A stretch of 64,000 bases of DNA from Lachnospiraceae bacterium. Lineage in GTDB: Bacteria > Bacillota > Clostridia > Lachnospirales > Lachnospiraceae. Made by a program: the position numbers and the translations under genes. Position 1 is the stretch's first letter. Each line of letters starts with the position of its first letter. Under the pieces are notes generated by a model. The model saw only the letters and a list, made by a program, of their open reading frames with translations. It was not told the DNA's origin and did not search any database. Location of the stretch: positions 81,323 through 145,322 of the forward strand of contig FZRB01000007.1 of NCBI GenBank assembly GCA_900199595.1, written 5' to 3'. This document shows, piece after piece, positions 9,738-20,400 of the stretch.

Positions 9738-12700
9738 TTACTTTATATATTTAGCCTTCTTTGGTGCCCCGGCTTTTTTTATCCACTTTTTATAATTCTT
9801 CAATTTTGACTTCGGACATATAAACTTAGCTTTTGAATAAACTCCCTTAAATGCCTTCGAGCCAATTGTTTTCTTTTTTAGCTTCGTGGTTTTGATAGTA
9901 ACTTTTTTAAGCTTCTTACAGCCATAAAAAGCCTTCTTTCCTATCTTCTTTACCTTTTTCGGAATTATGACGGTCTTCAAACTGGTACACTTATAAAATG
10001 TACTGTCTCCGATTGTCGTTACATTAGCCCCTATCTTCACCGACTTAAGTTTTGTACAGTTCTTAAATGCTCCATCAGCAATCTCAGTAACCGGATAGGT
10101 CTTTCCACATATAGAAACCGATGCCGGTACGCTTGCCGATGTTATCTTTTTATTTGTCGGTGCAGAATAGGTAACTGATCCATCTGCTTTAACTTTATAA
10201 GAAGCATTTCCTGACTTAACCACTGTTCCCGGTTTAGGAATATCACTATCTGAGGCGCCGGGATCTTTAGCTGGTGTAGCCTGCCCAGGTGTTGGATCTG
10301 TTATATTGTCTGTCGGTGTTGGTGCAGCTGTTGGTGTCGGTTCAGGCATTTTTTCAACCTTGATATGGACATATGAATATACAGGATTGTCATCTGCATC
10401 CTTTGAAATGGCAATCGCTATTTTCTTTACTTCCTTGCCTTCTGCCGCAGCATCCTCAACCATTTTCTTTTCAGCTTCAGAAAGTGAGGATAATTCTTCT
10501 GCTCCTGTGCCAAGCGTAGCAGGTTCTCCGATCATATCCTTTGTCAGAACAATTTCTGTTGATGTACCATCTGCGCATGGGACGCAAATTGTAGAGCCTA
10601 CTAATGCTTTAACTATCTCCTCAGCAGAAGCACCTTTTTCTATATTCACATCTGCTTTAAATGAGGCAGCAGCATTCTTGACCGGAGCCTTAACCTCAAT
10701 CGGATACTTCTCGCTTTCTACGTTCTTAAATGAAAGAATCAGTGTATAAGTTCCCGCAGTAAGCTTTTTATCACTTACAACTTCATCACCATTATAAAAT
10801 GTGGCCTTCGATGAGTTATCACCGGTTGCTTCAAATGACGCTAAGATAGTATCAGTTGTTCCATCATTACAGCTTACAACAACTGCTGCTCCATTAAGAT
10901 CAATATCTTGACCTTCCAGATATACCTTCTTGTCCGGACCTGTAAATTCGATCTTATCTATTTTCTTCAGAGTAAGAAGCATTTCTACACTCTTTGTAAC
11001 CGGCACATCTTTCTTATTATCATACGTAAAGGAAAGTGTGACAGTCTGGTTTTTTTCCTCAGAATCTCCATCATAACCTGAAGCAGTGATCTGTTTGTTT
11101 CCAATATCAATCACTTCACTGGTTCCGTTATCATATGCAGCAATAACCTTACCGCTTATCTGGCTCCAATTATAAGCTTCATAGGAAACAGTTCCTTTTG
11201 CAGTCTGAGTTTCGGAAGCCTTCTTAGTCTCCTCATCATACCAGTTGAGACTGACAAGTGACTTTGGCTTTACATACACAGATATACTGACTGCATCCTC
11301 AGTTCCTTCCATATCCTTCAGACTGCCCTTAAGGATAAATGTATTATCCGGTTTATTCAGTTCAGCACTGTCCTCTTCATCCCAATCAATAGGCTCTTCA
11401 GAAGTCAGTCCATTGCTCCACTTTACCTCAGCTTTTTCAGGAAGCTTCGATGCAGCAGATACACCCTCAAGCGTTTCTATCTTATCAAATGTCTCTATTT
11501 CTTTTATAGAAGGCGGAAGAACAGTATACTCAGCGGTTACATTTTCTGTAATACCATTTCCACAATCAACAATACCATTAACGATATAGGTTTTAACTGA
11601 TTTTTCAGTATTCTTATAATTTGTTTCCGGAATAGCATCCCATGTTATATCTAAGGTTTCTTTCTCACCATTAGACCAGCTGACATCTGCTTTTTCAGGA
11701 AGTTCAGCAGCAGGACTATCTCCATTTGCCACAGAAATAACAGGCTTCTCATATTCAACCCTAGTCACAGTCGCCGGAGTAACATTAACGGTTACAGAAA
11801 TAATAGATTCTTCATTATCGAAATCTATATTATTTACGGCATCATGATAATATCCCTTTATCACGTAAGAACCGCCCTCTTTTTTCTTATATCCGTTTTT
11901 GAAATTCTCATCTTCAATCCACTGAACATATCCATATTCTTCACCGGGATTTTCAGGACTATCCACATCACCATTAGACCAGGTTACAGTTGCTTCCGGA
12001 TATGTCGGCTCAGTACCACTGGGAGTGGTGATAGGGGAATCATCTATTTCTAACTCAGATACAATAGCGGGGTTTACTATAAGAGTAAATGAACTCGGAA
12101 CCTGTACAGGATCACTATCAGTCTTAAAATGATTTTGAGTAAATCCATTTACTGTAAAAGTTCCACCTTTTCTATCTTTATAATGATTAACCGCATCCTC
12201 ATCCCAATCCATATCCAAATATGAGTATTCTATTTCAGGAAACATGATATAGCACTTTGGAAGAACAGGCTCTTTTCCAGAATCGGTTTCTATCTTAGAA
12301 CTATATGGATAACATTCTATGTCAGGAATTGGAACGGGGTTTACATGGACCTTCTGAACAACTTCTTTTCCAAATGCATCTCCATATATTTCGAAATCAT
12401 TACTTTCAAAATATGTATTTAATTCTTTCTCATCGTATGAATCCCAAGATACGGACAGATCAATAGTCTGTCCATTGCTGAGCTTTGCTTTTATTGTTGA
12501 AGGAAGACCAGGTTTTTTCCTATTTTCAACAGTTATCTCAGACGGATTAATAATACTATCTATAGTAGTACCTTCAGGAAGAACACAAATATTAATTGAA
12601 TCTTTGAACTCTTTTATTCCATTTGATACGCTAACAGTAATGGTTGTATCTCCGGATGAAACAGCAGTAATTTCTCCTGTTTCCGATACTGTAGCTACCG

Positions 12701-13598
12701 ATTCATTAGTTGATGTCCATGTAGCACCTTTATTTACCTTCGCAGAATAACCGTTATCCAGGCTTGTTTCTACAATTGCGCTTAATGAACCTCCGGTACC
12801 AGGTGTATATATAGTCGTTCCCGAAAGCGATATTCCTTTAATATATGTTTTACTAATTTCAATAATCTGTGTATATGAGCCATCTAAATTGAACGATGCC
12901 GAAGAATCTCCACTTCCCATTCCAGTAGAAAATTCAGCAGCTACAGTCGAATACCAAGTTACATCAGGATTATAGAAAAGCCCCAGTCCGACACATTTTA
13001 CAGAAGGGTTGATCATCAACTGATAATGCCCGTAATCACTCCATTGTTTACCACTCTGGGTATATAAAGGTTTTTCTTTGTCATACCACTGATTAATTGC
13101 ATCAACTATGGAATAATTATTTGAAGTACTTGCCGCCAGATTTTCCAAAAATACTTTAGTTCCATTTATCGGAAGCATATCATAAGATTTCTCACCTCTG
13201 GAGTTTGGTCTGGTATGTCCCCACAGAACACTAGCTTCTGCTGCTCTTATGATGGCCTGATTTTCCATGCCCAGAGACCAGACTATATCATCAAGATCTC
13301 CCTCTTTTAGATACTTTGTTGTTGAATGATTATTATTATTCTCATCTGGATAAGGAAGTCCCAATTCACAAGCTTCATGACGAATTTCATTAATTCTATT
13401 AATCGCCGCTTCAATATCCTGTCTCTTCGTTAATCCAGGAACTTCAATAGTGATATTTCCTGTTTTAGGAATATTGGAGTCTATTACAGGTACCGCAGCC
13501 GCCTCTACTCTATTAACCCCCACCGGAATGTTGATCATTGACAGTACCATCGCCCCCGCCAGTACTATCGAACCAATTTTATTTCCGATTCTTCTCAT
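9738..13598 (-). CDS. Giant secreted CAP-domain protein with Big_2/Big_4-like repeats and BspA-like LRR C-terminus
   Basis: 1286 residues; GAGGT lies 7 nt before the ATG. Signal peptide at about 1-34 (cleavage near VEAA). The CAP domain at about 45-230 includes GHTRPNSRGE and YGHYQLMINPS. A Big_2-like unit follows (ATVSETGEITAVSSGDTTITV), then a chain of Big_4-like units (LPEKADVSWSNG, LPEKAEVKWSNG). After a short PTPTAAPTPT linker come LRR_5/BspA-type repeats (IADGAFKNCTKLKSVKIG, IGDSTFYKCTSLKTVIIP) and a lysine-rich end. The middle shares long near-identical stretches with the next gene, such as VSISVYVKPK and AKGTV, showing tandem duplication followed by exchange of the C-terminal module. 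It probably acts at the cell surface; the ligand is unknown. Confidence 0.85.
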   Translation of the reverse strand: MRRIGNKIGSIVLAGAMVLSMINIPVGVNRVEAAAVPVIDSNIPKTGNITIEVPGLTKRQDIEAAINRINEIRHEACELGLPYPDENNNNHSTTKYLKEGDLDDIVWSLGMENQAIIRAAEASVLWGHTRPNSRGEKSYDMLPINGTKVFLENLAASTSNNYSIVDAINQWYDKEKPLYTQSGKQWSDYGHYQLMINPSVKCVGLGLFYNPDVTWYSTVAAEFSTGMGSGDSSASFNLDGSYTQIIEISKTYIKGISLSGTTIYTPGTGGSLSAIVETSLDNGYSAKVNKGATWTSTNESVATVSETGEITAVSSGDTTITVSVSNGIKEFKDSINICVLPEGTTIDSIINPSEITVENRKKPGLPSTIKAKLSNGQTIDLSVSWDSYDEKELNTYFESNDFEIYGDAFGKEVVQKVHVNPVPIPDIECYPYSSKIETDSGKEPVLPKCYIMFPEIEYSYLDMDWDEDAVNHYKDRKGGTFTVNGFTQNHFKTDSDPVQVPSSFTLIVNPAIVSELEIDDSPITTPSGTEPTYPEATVTWSNGDVDSPENPGEEYGYVQWIEDENFKNGYKKKEGGSYVIKGYYHDAVNNIDFDNEESIISVTVNVTPATVTRVEYEKPVISVANGDSPAAELPEKADVSWSNGEKETLDITWDAIPETNYKNTEKSVKTYIVNGIVDCGNGITENVTAEYTVLPPSIKEIETFDKIETLEGVSAASKLPEKAEVKWSNGLTSEEPIDWDEEDSAELNKPDNTFILKGSLKDMEGTEDAVSISVYVKPKSLVSLNWYDEETKKASETQTAKGTVSYEAYNWSQISGKVIAAYDNGTSEVIDIGNKQITASGYDGDSEEKNQTVTLSFTYDNKKDVPVTKSVEMLLTLKKIDKIEFTGPDKKVYLEGQDIDLNGAAVVVSCNDGTTDTILASFEATGDNSSKATFYNGDEVVSDKKLTAGTYTLILSFKNVESEKYPIEVKAPVKNAAASFKADVNIEKGASAEEIVKALVGSTICVPCADGTSTEIVLTKDMIGEPATLGTGAEELSSLSEAEKKMVEDAAAEGKEVKKIAIAISKDADDNPVYSYVHIKVEKMPEPTPTAAPTPTDNITDPTPGQATPAKDPGASDSDIPKPGTVVKSGNASYKVKADGSVTYSAPTNKKITSASVPASVSICGKTYPVTEIADGAFKNCTKLKSVKIGANVTTIGDSTFYKCTSLKTVIIPKKVKKIGKKAFYGCKKLKKVTIKTTKLKKKTIGSKAFKGVYSKAKFICPKSKLKNYKKWIKKAGAPKKAKYIK

Positions 13599-13609
13599 TC
13601 GCTTTACCT

Positions 13610-15355
13610 CTACTCGCTATATACAAAGAAACCTTCTCCCATTTCTTCGTTATAAAGACCATATGTCTTCAGTTCTTTATCATTCTCTATCTTGCCGATT
13701 ATTCCATAACTCCAGCTGAGAAACTCCTCTGATAATTCAGAGATAGGCTTTCCAGGAAGATACATGTAAAATGTTTCTCCACCGGATATTCCATAAGGTT
13801 CTGAATATACATACCTTATCCCATCATTTATTTCTACAGTTTCCGGGGACTTATCGGTTTTATAACTTTCCAGTTCCATTTCATAAGTATACTCGTCTAT
13901 CTGCTTTATGTTCTTGAACTTACCAGTGAAGGTTGATACATAAATTGTTCCGTTAGGATAATCGTCTCCTGTGTCTCCCATATCGGAATCACTATATCCG
14001 CCACTGAAATTTCCGTCCTTATCTATGGAAACAAATGTGCCCCATCCGCCGGCTCCACTGGCAAAAAGGAATTGAATTGATTCATCAACCGGAAGAGATA
14101 CAGCCTCTTCTGATTCAGGTTCATTACTTCCTATATCTTCCTTGAGTTTGGATGTCGCTTCCTTATAGGTCATATTTATTTCCCCTGACTTGGAAACGAG
14201 CGTATCCAGATCCTCGCCCTCTGAATGCATGAGGAATGTTTCTATGTTATTCTGATTATCATTTATATAATTAGCAAATTCGGATTCTTCGACTTTCTTT
14301 CCATCCGCCTTACAGGTAACGTTCATACTTGTATAATCCTCGTTTGGATATGCTGAACGTTCATATGTAGAAGCAACCTTATACACACCATCACTAAGCT
14401 CCAGCTTATCAAACAGCTCATCGCTTCCTTCATCTGTTACAGAATGATATATGAACAGACCGGCATTATCTTTAAGAGCAGCAACATAAAATGTGGTTCC
14501 GCCGGCAACCTCTACATCAAGGTTTTCCATACTATATATCTGCCTCGCTTCTCCATCTGCAAAAGTATAAATGTACAGGCTGGCCGCATATTCATTGTCC
14601 GCTTCCATGAATATCATTTCATCAATACCATCACCTGTCAGATCCTTAAACGCAACAGGATATGCTTTATCAGAATTATATCCACGCTGCCAGGTATATT
14701 TTTTTATACTCTTCTTATGCTCCTGAAGTACACTGAGATATTTTTCACTCATCTCGTATGTTACATTATCTGTCGCCTCAGTTACTGCTTCAGCTGTCTG
14801 TTTTTCAGTTGCTGCCTCAGTAGAGGCTTCTGTTGTTGCTTCTGTCGTTACTTCTTCTGTTGTTATTTCCTCTGTAGTAATTTCTTCGGAATAAGCAAGC
14901 TCCTGAGTTGTCGCCTCTGATAATCCATTATTCTTTCCTCTTATGAAAAAAAATACTACGAGTATGGCTGTAATACTTGCAAGAAACAGCACAGAGACTC
15001 CAGCTATTATACCAATAATAGCCCCTGTTGACAGACCTCGCTTCTGAGACTTAGCCGACGACTGTTTATACACCTGCTGTGACTGCATCTGTTGCTGAGC
15101 CGACCAGTTCCCCTGTGAGCCCTGCTGCATAGACTGATTACCCTGTAGCCCCTGCTGCTGATATAGCGGCTGATTACTCTGGGGCGCCTGTTGCTGACCC
15201 TGCTGTGGCTGCATCGGCTTATTAACCTGATTATCAGATTGTTTCTGTACCGGATAAGATTGTGGCTGCTGTGCAGGTATTTCGATTTTATTTCCACATA
15301 CAGAACAAAATGCTGCTCCATCAATTAGTTTGTTTCCACATCTACTACAATACAT
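13610..15355 (-). CDS. Zinc-ribbon, Gln-rich membrane protein with an extracellular domain
   Basis: About 581 residues. The N-terminus MYCSRCGNKL...CSVCGNK is a short double-zinc-ribbon (CxxC-x11-CxxC). A low-complexity Q/S/N/P-rich stretch (about 30-105) is followed by one membrane segment (about 112-137), a Glu/Thr/Ala-rich stalk (TTEEITTEEVTTEATTEA), and an extracellular part with a VCBS/FG-GAP-like DLTGDGIDEMIF loop. The C-terminal 170 residues (SGAGGWGTFVSIDKDGNFSG) are not recognised. A GTG two codons upstream is an alternative start; AAGG sits 7 nt before the chosen ATG. The gene is 11 bp upstream of the CAP-domain pair, suggesting co-expression. A cytoplasmic zinc ribbon joined to a surface sensor-like domain is compatible with signalling, but that is inference. 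Confidence 0.75.
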   Translation of the reverse strand: MYCSRCGNKLIDGAAFCSVCGNKIEIPAQQPQSYPVQKQSDNQVNKPMQPQQGQQQAPQSNQPLYQQQGLQGNQSMQQGSQGNWSAQQQMQSQQVYKQSSAKSQKRGLSTGAIIGIIAGVSVLFLASITAILVVFFFIRGKNNGLSEATTQELAYSEEITTEEITTEEVTTEATTEASTEAATEKQTAEAVTEATDNVTYEMSEKYLSVLQEHKKSIKKYTWQRGYNSDKAYPVAFKDLTGDGIDEMIFMEADNEYAASLYIYTFADGEARQIYSMENLDVEVAGGTTFYVAALKDNAGLFIYHSVTDEGSDELFDKLELSDGVYKVASTYERSAYPNEDYTSMNVTCKADGKKVEESEFANYINDNQNNIETFLMHSEGEDLDTLVSKSGEINMTYKEATSKLKEDIGSNEPESEEAVSLPVDESIQFLFASGAGGWGTFVSIDKDGNFSGGYSDSDMGDTGDDYPNGTIYVSTFTGKFKNIKQIDEYTYEMELESYKTDKSPETVEINDGIRYVYSEPYGISGGETFYMYLPGKPISELSEEFLSWSYGIIGKIENDKELKTYGLYNEEMGEGFFVYSE

Positions 15356-15439
15356 AATCACACCTTCTCCCTATAATACACCTCATACCTAACCTTCCTC
15401 AGGAAGACTTTTTAACCCCGTTTCATATTATCTATACCA

Positions 15440-16216
15440 TTAGTTTATTGTTAATGTTTCTACTATTCTCTTATAATCCGTAAAATAAGTCATATTAACA
15501 ACTCTTGCCGAATTCTTATTTATGGTCAGAACAAATACGTCATTGTTCTTTTTGTTATAATAAAAATATGTATCAGAGTTTCCACCCATGAGATCATTCA
15601 AAACAACTATACAATCATCATACTGATATGTCATATTGTCTAATGCATGTTTCTCCGGATCATTTATTCCTACACCAAAGAAGCGATATTTACGACTGTC
15701 TGAATTGACGCCCACCTGCTCGTCATCTAGATACACTACGTGAATATCCTTTCCTGATCTAACAGTTATCGTTCCATTTGCATATTGAGGAATCGCTCTT
15801 ACTCTTGCCTCATTATCCTCAAATTTAATCTTCATATCTGAAGCTATTTCTTCTTCGGTTTTTGTAAGCTCATCGGTAATATCTTTACCACCGGAGCCTG
15901 TCATAAAAGTTACTCCTCTGTAGATAAAAAAAACAACTACTAATATGATCAGAACCCCGATAATCTTATATATTATAGCTCTCTTCTCTGCTCCGGAAGC
16001 CGCTCCAACACCCATATTATTATTCACCGGAGGGGCAGTATATGCAGGAAGATCGTTTATTTTGTCAATATCAACAGTACCGTCACCTATACCACCTCTG
16101 AACTTGCTTTCAGGATTGTTTTGATCATTGATATCAGGAAAACTGTTATTTCCATTTTCCTGTATATTATCCTGTACATTACCATCTGTTTCATCTTTTT
16201 TTAACTGAATACCCAT
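15440..16216 (-). CDS. Unknown single-pass membrane protein
   Basis: 258 residues, family not recognised. The first about 75 residues are hydrophilic and Asn/Asp-rich, one membrane helix follows (about 80-102, IIGVLIILVVVFFIYRGV), and about 155 residues would lie outside (DIHVVYLDDEQVGVN, YQYDDCIVVLNDLMGG). AAGGA is 8 nt upstream of the ATG. It has the same architecture as its downstream neighbour, a long cytoplasmic low-complexity leader followed by one TM helix and an outer domain, so the two may form a pair. Confidence 0.65.
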   Translation of the reverse strand: MGIQLKKDETDGNVQDNIQENGNNSFPDINDQNNPESKFRGGIGDGTVDIDKINDLPAYTAPPVNNNMGVGAASGAEKRAIIYKIIGVLIILVVVFFIYRGVTFMTGSGGKDITDELTKTEEEIASDMKIKFEDNEARVRAIPQYANGTITVRSGKDIHVVYLDDEQVGVNSDSRKYRFFGVGINDPEKHALDNMTYQYDDCIVVLNDLMGGNSDTYFYYNKKNNDVFVLTINKNSARVVNMTYFTDYKRIVETLTIN

Positions 16217-16262
16217 TTATTAAATCCTTATTTCTTCTTTATATCTTAGTTATTGGCATCTA

Positions 16263-17393
16263 TTAGTCTTCGATCGTCTCTGTTTTGCCAAGTTCAAACC
16301 TCATCACAACCGGGTTGTGATCGGTATATTTAAATGCCTCGTCCATATTCTGAACATACTTGCAGGTTACGTTATCAGATACGATGAATCCATCCAGAAT
16401 AACAGTGAAGCTCTTTCCCGGAACATACGGCTCATTAGTGTATCTTGTTGAAGGAATCATTCCCTCTGAGTAGTCTGTACATTTAGTGAAGCCTTCAGGA
16501 ATGATATCATCCGGAAATGGCTCACACCAGGTATAGGTCTTATCAGTTCCCGGATTAAAATACTCTTTTGAATTAACCGTAAAATCGTGATTGAAGTCTC
16601 CACCGCAGATTACATAGTTACCCTTATCATACTCTGCTTTCATGTCAGCAAAAAGCATCTCAAGCTGCGCATTTCCCTGAGCTGCATCCGTTCCATATGC
16701 AGACAGATGCTGGTTGATGAGTATAAGCTCCTTGCCATCTTCTACAGGAATTCTGGAAATGCTGTAGCAGCGGTCCAGATCAAGAACCTTCTTGAAGCCT
16801 GTTGCTATCGGAAGACTTCTTCTTAATGCTGATGTTATATCACATCTGCTCTGGGTAAGAAGTCCTGACTTGGAAGCACCGTGAGGCTCTGTGATAGGAT
16901 ACATCAGATAAGCAGAATCATAGTTCTGGGCAAAAACATTATCAAAAGTTCCTGTTGCAGCGAACTTATCATTTACGAGATTTCTTTCTTCAACCTGATA
17001 ACTTCTGGTTGAACCGATATCAACCTCCTGGAAAAGTACAAAATCTGGATTATAGGAGAGCGCAATATCAGTTGTATTGTTGATACAATTAATTACACTT
17101 TCCTTGGATCTGGCACGACTTTCCTTACCCTCATCCATGAAAAATGTAAAGTCGTCGGTATATGCGCCAAAGCCCAGATTGTAGGATACTATGGTGTATT
17201 CCTCTCCAACCTTGGCGGTTTCTGTAGCATTACCCTCCGGCTGAAGCGCCAGATTGTCCTCTATTCTGGAATATGATAAGAATACAAATGCCACATAACC
17301 TCCTGCCACAAGTATTGCTATCAGAATGATCCAAAGGGGAATTTTCCACCATCTGAACTTTTTCTTCTTTTTTTCTTCTTTTTTATCTGACAT
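16263..17393 (-). CDS. Membrane-anchored endonuclease/exonuclease/phosphatase (EEP) family protein
   Basis: 376 residues. A very basic N-terminus (KKEEKKKKKFRWWK) precedes one membrane helix (about 18-41). The EEP fold follows: YTIVSYNLGFGAY near residue 67, the metal-binding Glu in FVLFQEVDIGSTRS, LILINQHLSAYG, VICGGDFNHDF with the catalytic Asp/Asn, and the final TDHNPVVMRF His motif. All key residues of the DNase I/sphingomyelinase-like superfamily are present, so it is probably an active extracytoplasmic phosphodiesterase or phosphatase. Substrate (nucleic acid, phospholipid or inositol phosphate) is open. AAGGAGA precedes the ATG. Confidence 0.82.
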   Translation of the reverse strand: MSDKKEEKKKKKFRWWKIPLWIILIAILVAGGYVAFVFLSYSRIEDNLALQPEGNATETAKVGEEYTIVSYNLGFGAYTDDFTFFMDEGKESRARSKESVINCINNTTDIALSYNPDFVLFQEVDIGSTRSYQVEERNLVNDKFAATGTFDNVFAQNYDSAYLMYPITEPHGASKSGLLTQSRCDITSALRRSLPIATGFKKVLDLDRCYSISRIPVEDGKELILINQHLSAYGTDAAQGNAQLEMLFADMKAEYDKGNYVICGGDFNHDFTVNSKEYFNPGTDKTYTWCEPFPDDIIPEGFTKCTDYSEGMIPSTRYTNEPYVPGKSFTVILDGFIVSDNVTCKYVQNMDEAFKYTDHNPVVMRFELGKTETIED

Positions 17394-17450
17394 TTTCTTC
17401 TCCTTTGTAATCGCCTGTAATCATACATATTTTACATCAATCACCTGCAT

Positions 17451-20400
17451 TTACTCAACCGATTTAAGCGATTCAGCCATATTTATTTTCTCAAGCTTAA
17501 GCTCCATTACGGCATTCACAATTATAGTAAATACAAATGTCAGCACTGTACTTATTATGTAGGTTGCCGGCAGTATCCTTGTTTTAAATGCAACCATATC
17601 AACTATCAGCTGACTCATTATATATCTGTGGAATAATATTCCAAGTCCCAGACCAAAGACTGCCCCGATGGCGGTAAGCGCAAAGTTTTCTCTAAATACA
17701 TATGCTGAGGTTTCTTTTCTGAAGAAACCAAGAACCTTTATGGTCGCAATCTCTCTGAGTCTTTCTGTAATATTAATATTGGTAAGATTGTAAAGAACTA
17801 CAAATGCAAGCCCTGCTGCAGAACATATTACAACAAGAACGATGTAGTCCAGACGGCTCATCATCTTAGACATACGCTCCTTAAACTCTTCGTACAGTGT
17901 CACTGCAGTTACATTTTCATTCTTTCCTATTGCAGCCTGAGCCTTATATATATCTTCTCCATCAGGGAAGTTCATAAAGGCGGCATTCATATTCAGAGTT
18001 TCTCCCAGCTCTTTCTCCATAGTTTCTTTGGAAATAAATGCATAGTTATATACATGATTTTCAAAGACTCCGGCGACCTTTACATGAACCTCCTTCATAT
18101 CTTCATTTCTGAAGATAACCTCATCACCAATTTTGGCATCATAACGTTCTGAAAGCGCCTCACACAGATAGACCTCGCCCGGTCCCGGATAACCAAGTTC
18201 CTTTCCGTCCTTGGTATGAAGCCTCATATATCTTTCAAGTCCCTCATTTTCATTAAGAGAAATCAGTGTCGTTTCTTTTATATAATCTCCTGAAAGCATA
18301 TCCCAGGATCCCTGATACATAAGAAGACTGTCTTTACAATTGTCTTTAAGTACCTCCTCAAGCTCTTCAGGAATCTTATCACCTTCAACATCCTTTATAC
18401 TTATAGATGCATCCGCTATCAGGATTTCACCATACTGAACCTCTGCAAAATCCCCTACCGAATCCCTTATACCGAAGCCTGCTATAAGAAGCGCTGTGCA
18501 GCCTCCTATTCCGATTATCATCATGAAAAACCGTCTTTTGTATCTGAACAGATTCCTTATAGATATCTTATGCAGGAATTTCAGCCTGTTCCAGATTACA
18601 GGTACATATTCCAGGAGAACTCTCTTTCCTGCCTTTGGAGCTTTAGGCCTCATAAGGCTTGCTGCAGTCTCCCCAAGCTCATATCTGCAGGACATCCAGG
18701 TAGTTCCAAGCGAACAGATCATTGCAGCAGCAAATGCACAGAGTGCAAGCTTCCAGTCAAATACATAATTCATAGGAAGCGCATGATACATAAGCTGATA
18801 GGTATGCCAGATAACACCCGGGAATAGGATTATACCAATCGGATATCCTATCAGACAGCCTAGAAAAGCTGCACTTCCCGAATAGAACATATACTTGCTC
18901 ATTATAGACTGCTCAGAATAACCAAGAGCCTTCAGGACACCTATCTGTGTCCTCTGCTCTTCCACCATACGACTCATAGTTGTGATGCAGACCAGTGCTG
19001 CAACAAGCACAAAGAATACTGGGAAGACCTTTGCCACCTGTGCCACTATTTCTGAGTCATTTTCAAAGCAGGCATAGCCGATATTTGTGTTTCTTTCAAG
19101 GACAAATGTATCGGGGCTCTCAACATCCGCAAGATCTGCCTTTGCATCCTCGATCTTCTTCTCGGCATCTGCTATTTTTTCATCAAATTCCTTTACTCCG
19201 TCTTCATATTCCTTAAGGCCGTCCTCATACTCTTTTACCCCGTCTTCATATTCCTTAAGGCCGTCCTCATATTCCTTTTCTCCGTCCTCATATTTTCTCT
19301 TACCATCATAATACTCAGCTAAGCCATTTTCGTACTCATTCTTTCCCTTCTCATATTCTGCCAGACCTTCCTCATACTTTTTCTTTCCCTTCTCGTACTC
19401 GGAAACTCCTTTATCATATTCCTTTTTACCTTTTTCGTACTGCTCCTCACCCTCTAAATACTTCTTTTTTCCACTTTCAAGTTCTTTTTTTGCCTTATCC
19501 AGCTCCTCCTGCTTTTCTTTCAGTTCACTTTTTCCATCTTCCAGCTGTGTTCTTGCTTCCGTGAGAAGCTTCTTTCCTGCTTCCAGTTCAATACCTGCAA
19601 GGGTCAGAGTTGTTTTCTGATCAGCAGGAAGACTGTCCCACATAGGCTTCACCATTTCCATCTGGGCCTTGTATTCTGCTTCCTTCTTTGAAAATGCCTC
19701 TTCCTGTTTAGTTAATTCCTTATCACTTGCTTCAAGTGCTGCCTTTGCAGTATCAATAGCAGTCTGGCCTGCAGCTATTTCTATCTTGCCTTTATCTATT
19801 TCCTCTTTTGCCTTTTCCAGCTCTGACTTGGCATCATCCAGCTCAGCCTTACCCTTATTTAATTCCTTTTCTGCCTTTTCCAGCTCTGATTTGGCATCAT
19901 CCAGTTCTTTTTTACCATCATCCAGTTCAGCCTTTGCATCTACCAGCTTAGACGACGCATCACCGAGCTTAACCTTGGAATCATCGAGAGTCTCTCTTGC
20001 ATCTGCAAGCTCTTCATCGGCATCCTTCAGCTTTTTCTTACCATCATCCAGCTCTTTCTTTGCATCCCTAAGCTCCTTCTCGCCATCTGCCTTCTTATCT
20101 TTGAGTTCCTGCTCACCGTCTGCTATCTTCTGATTTGCATCATCAATCAGCCTTTCATATCTCTTTTCTGCCTGATCCTCACTAATGGACTCCCACTCAT
20201 CCTTTTTCTCCTTCATGTAGTCCTTGTACTGCTTTGAATAAAGCACATAATCCTGGTCAAACTTTACAAATATCTCCGTATATATATCCGAGTCAAATGC
20301 ATTCTTTGGAACATACAAAAATCCATTTATGGTTCCGGTACCTATAGAAGTAGTTCCTCTCTCAAAGTTAATATAGTAAGAAGAATCAACCCATCCAACA

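Noticed and set aside
19188..19460. Tandem 21-bp repeats considered as a CRISPR or minisatellite array
   Set aside because: The repeats are contiguous without spacers, are in frame with the permease gene, and encode coiled-coil heptads.
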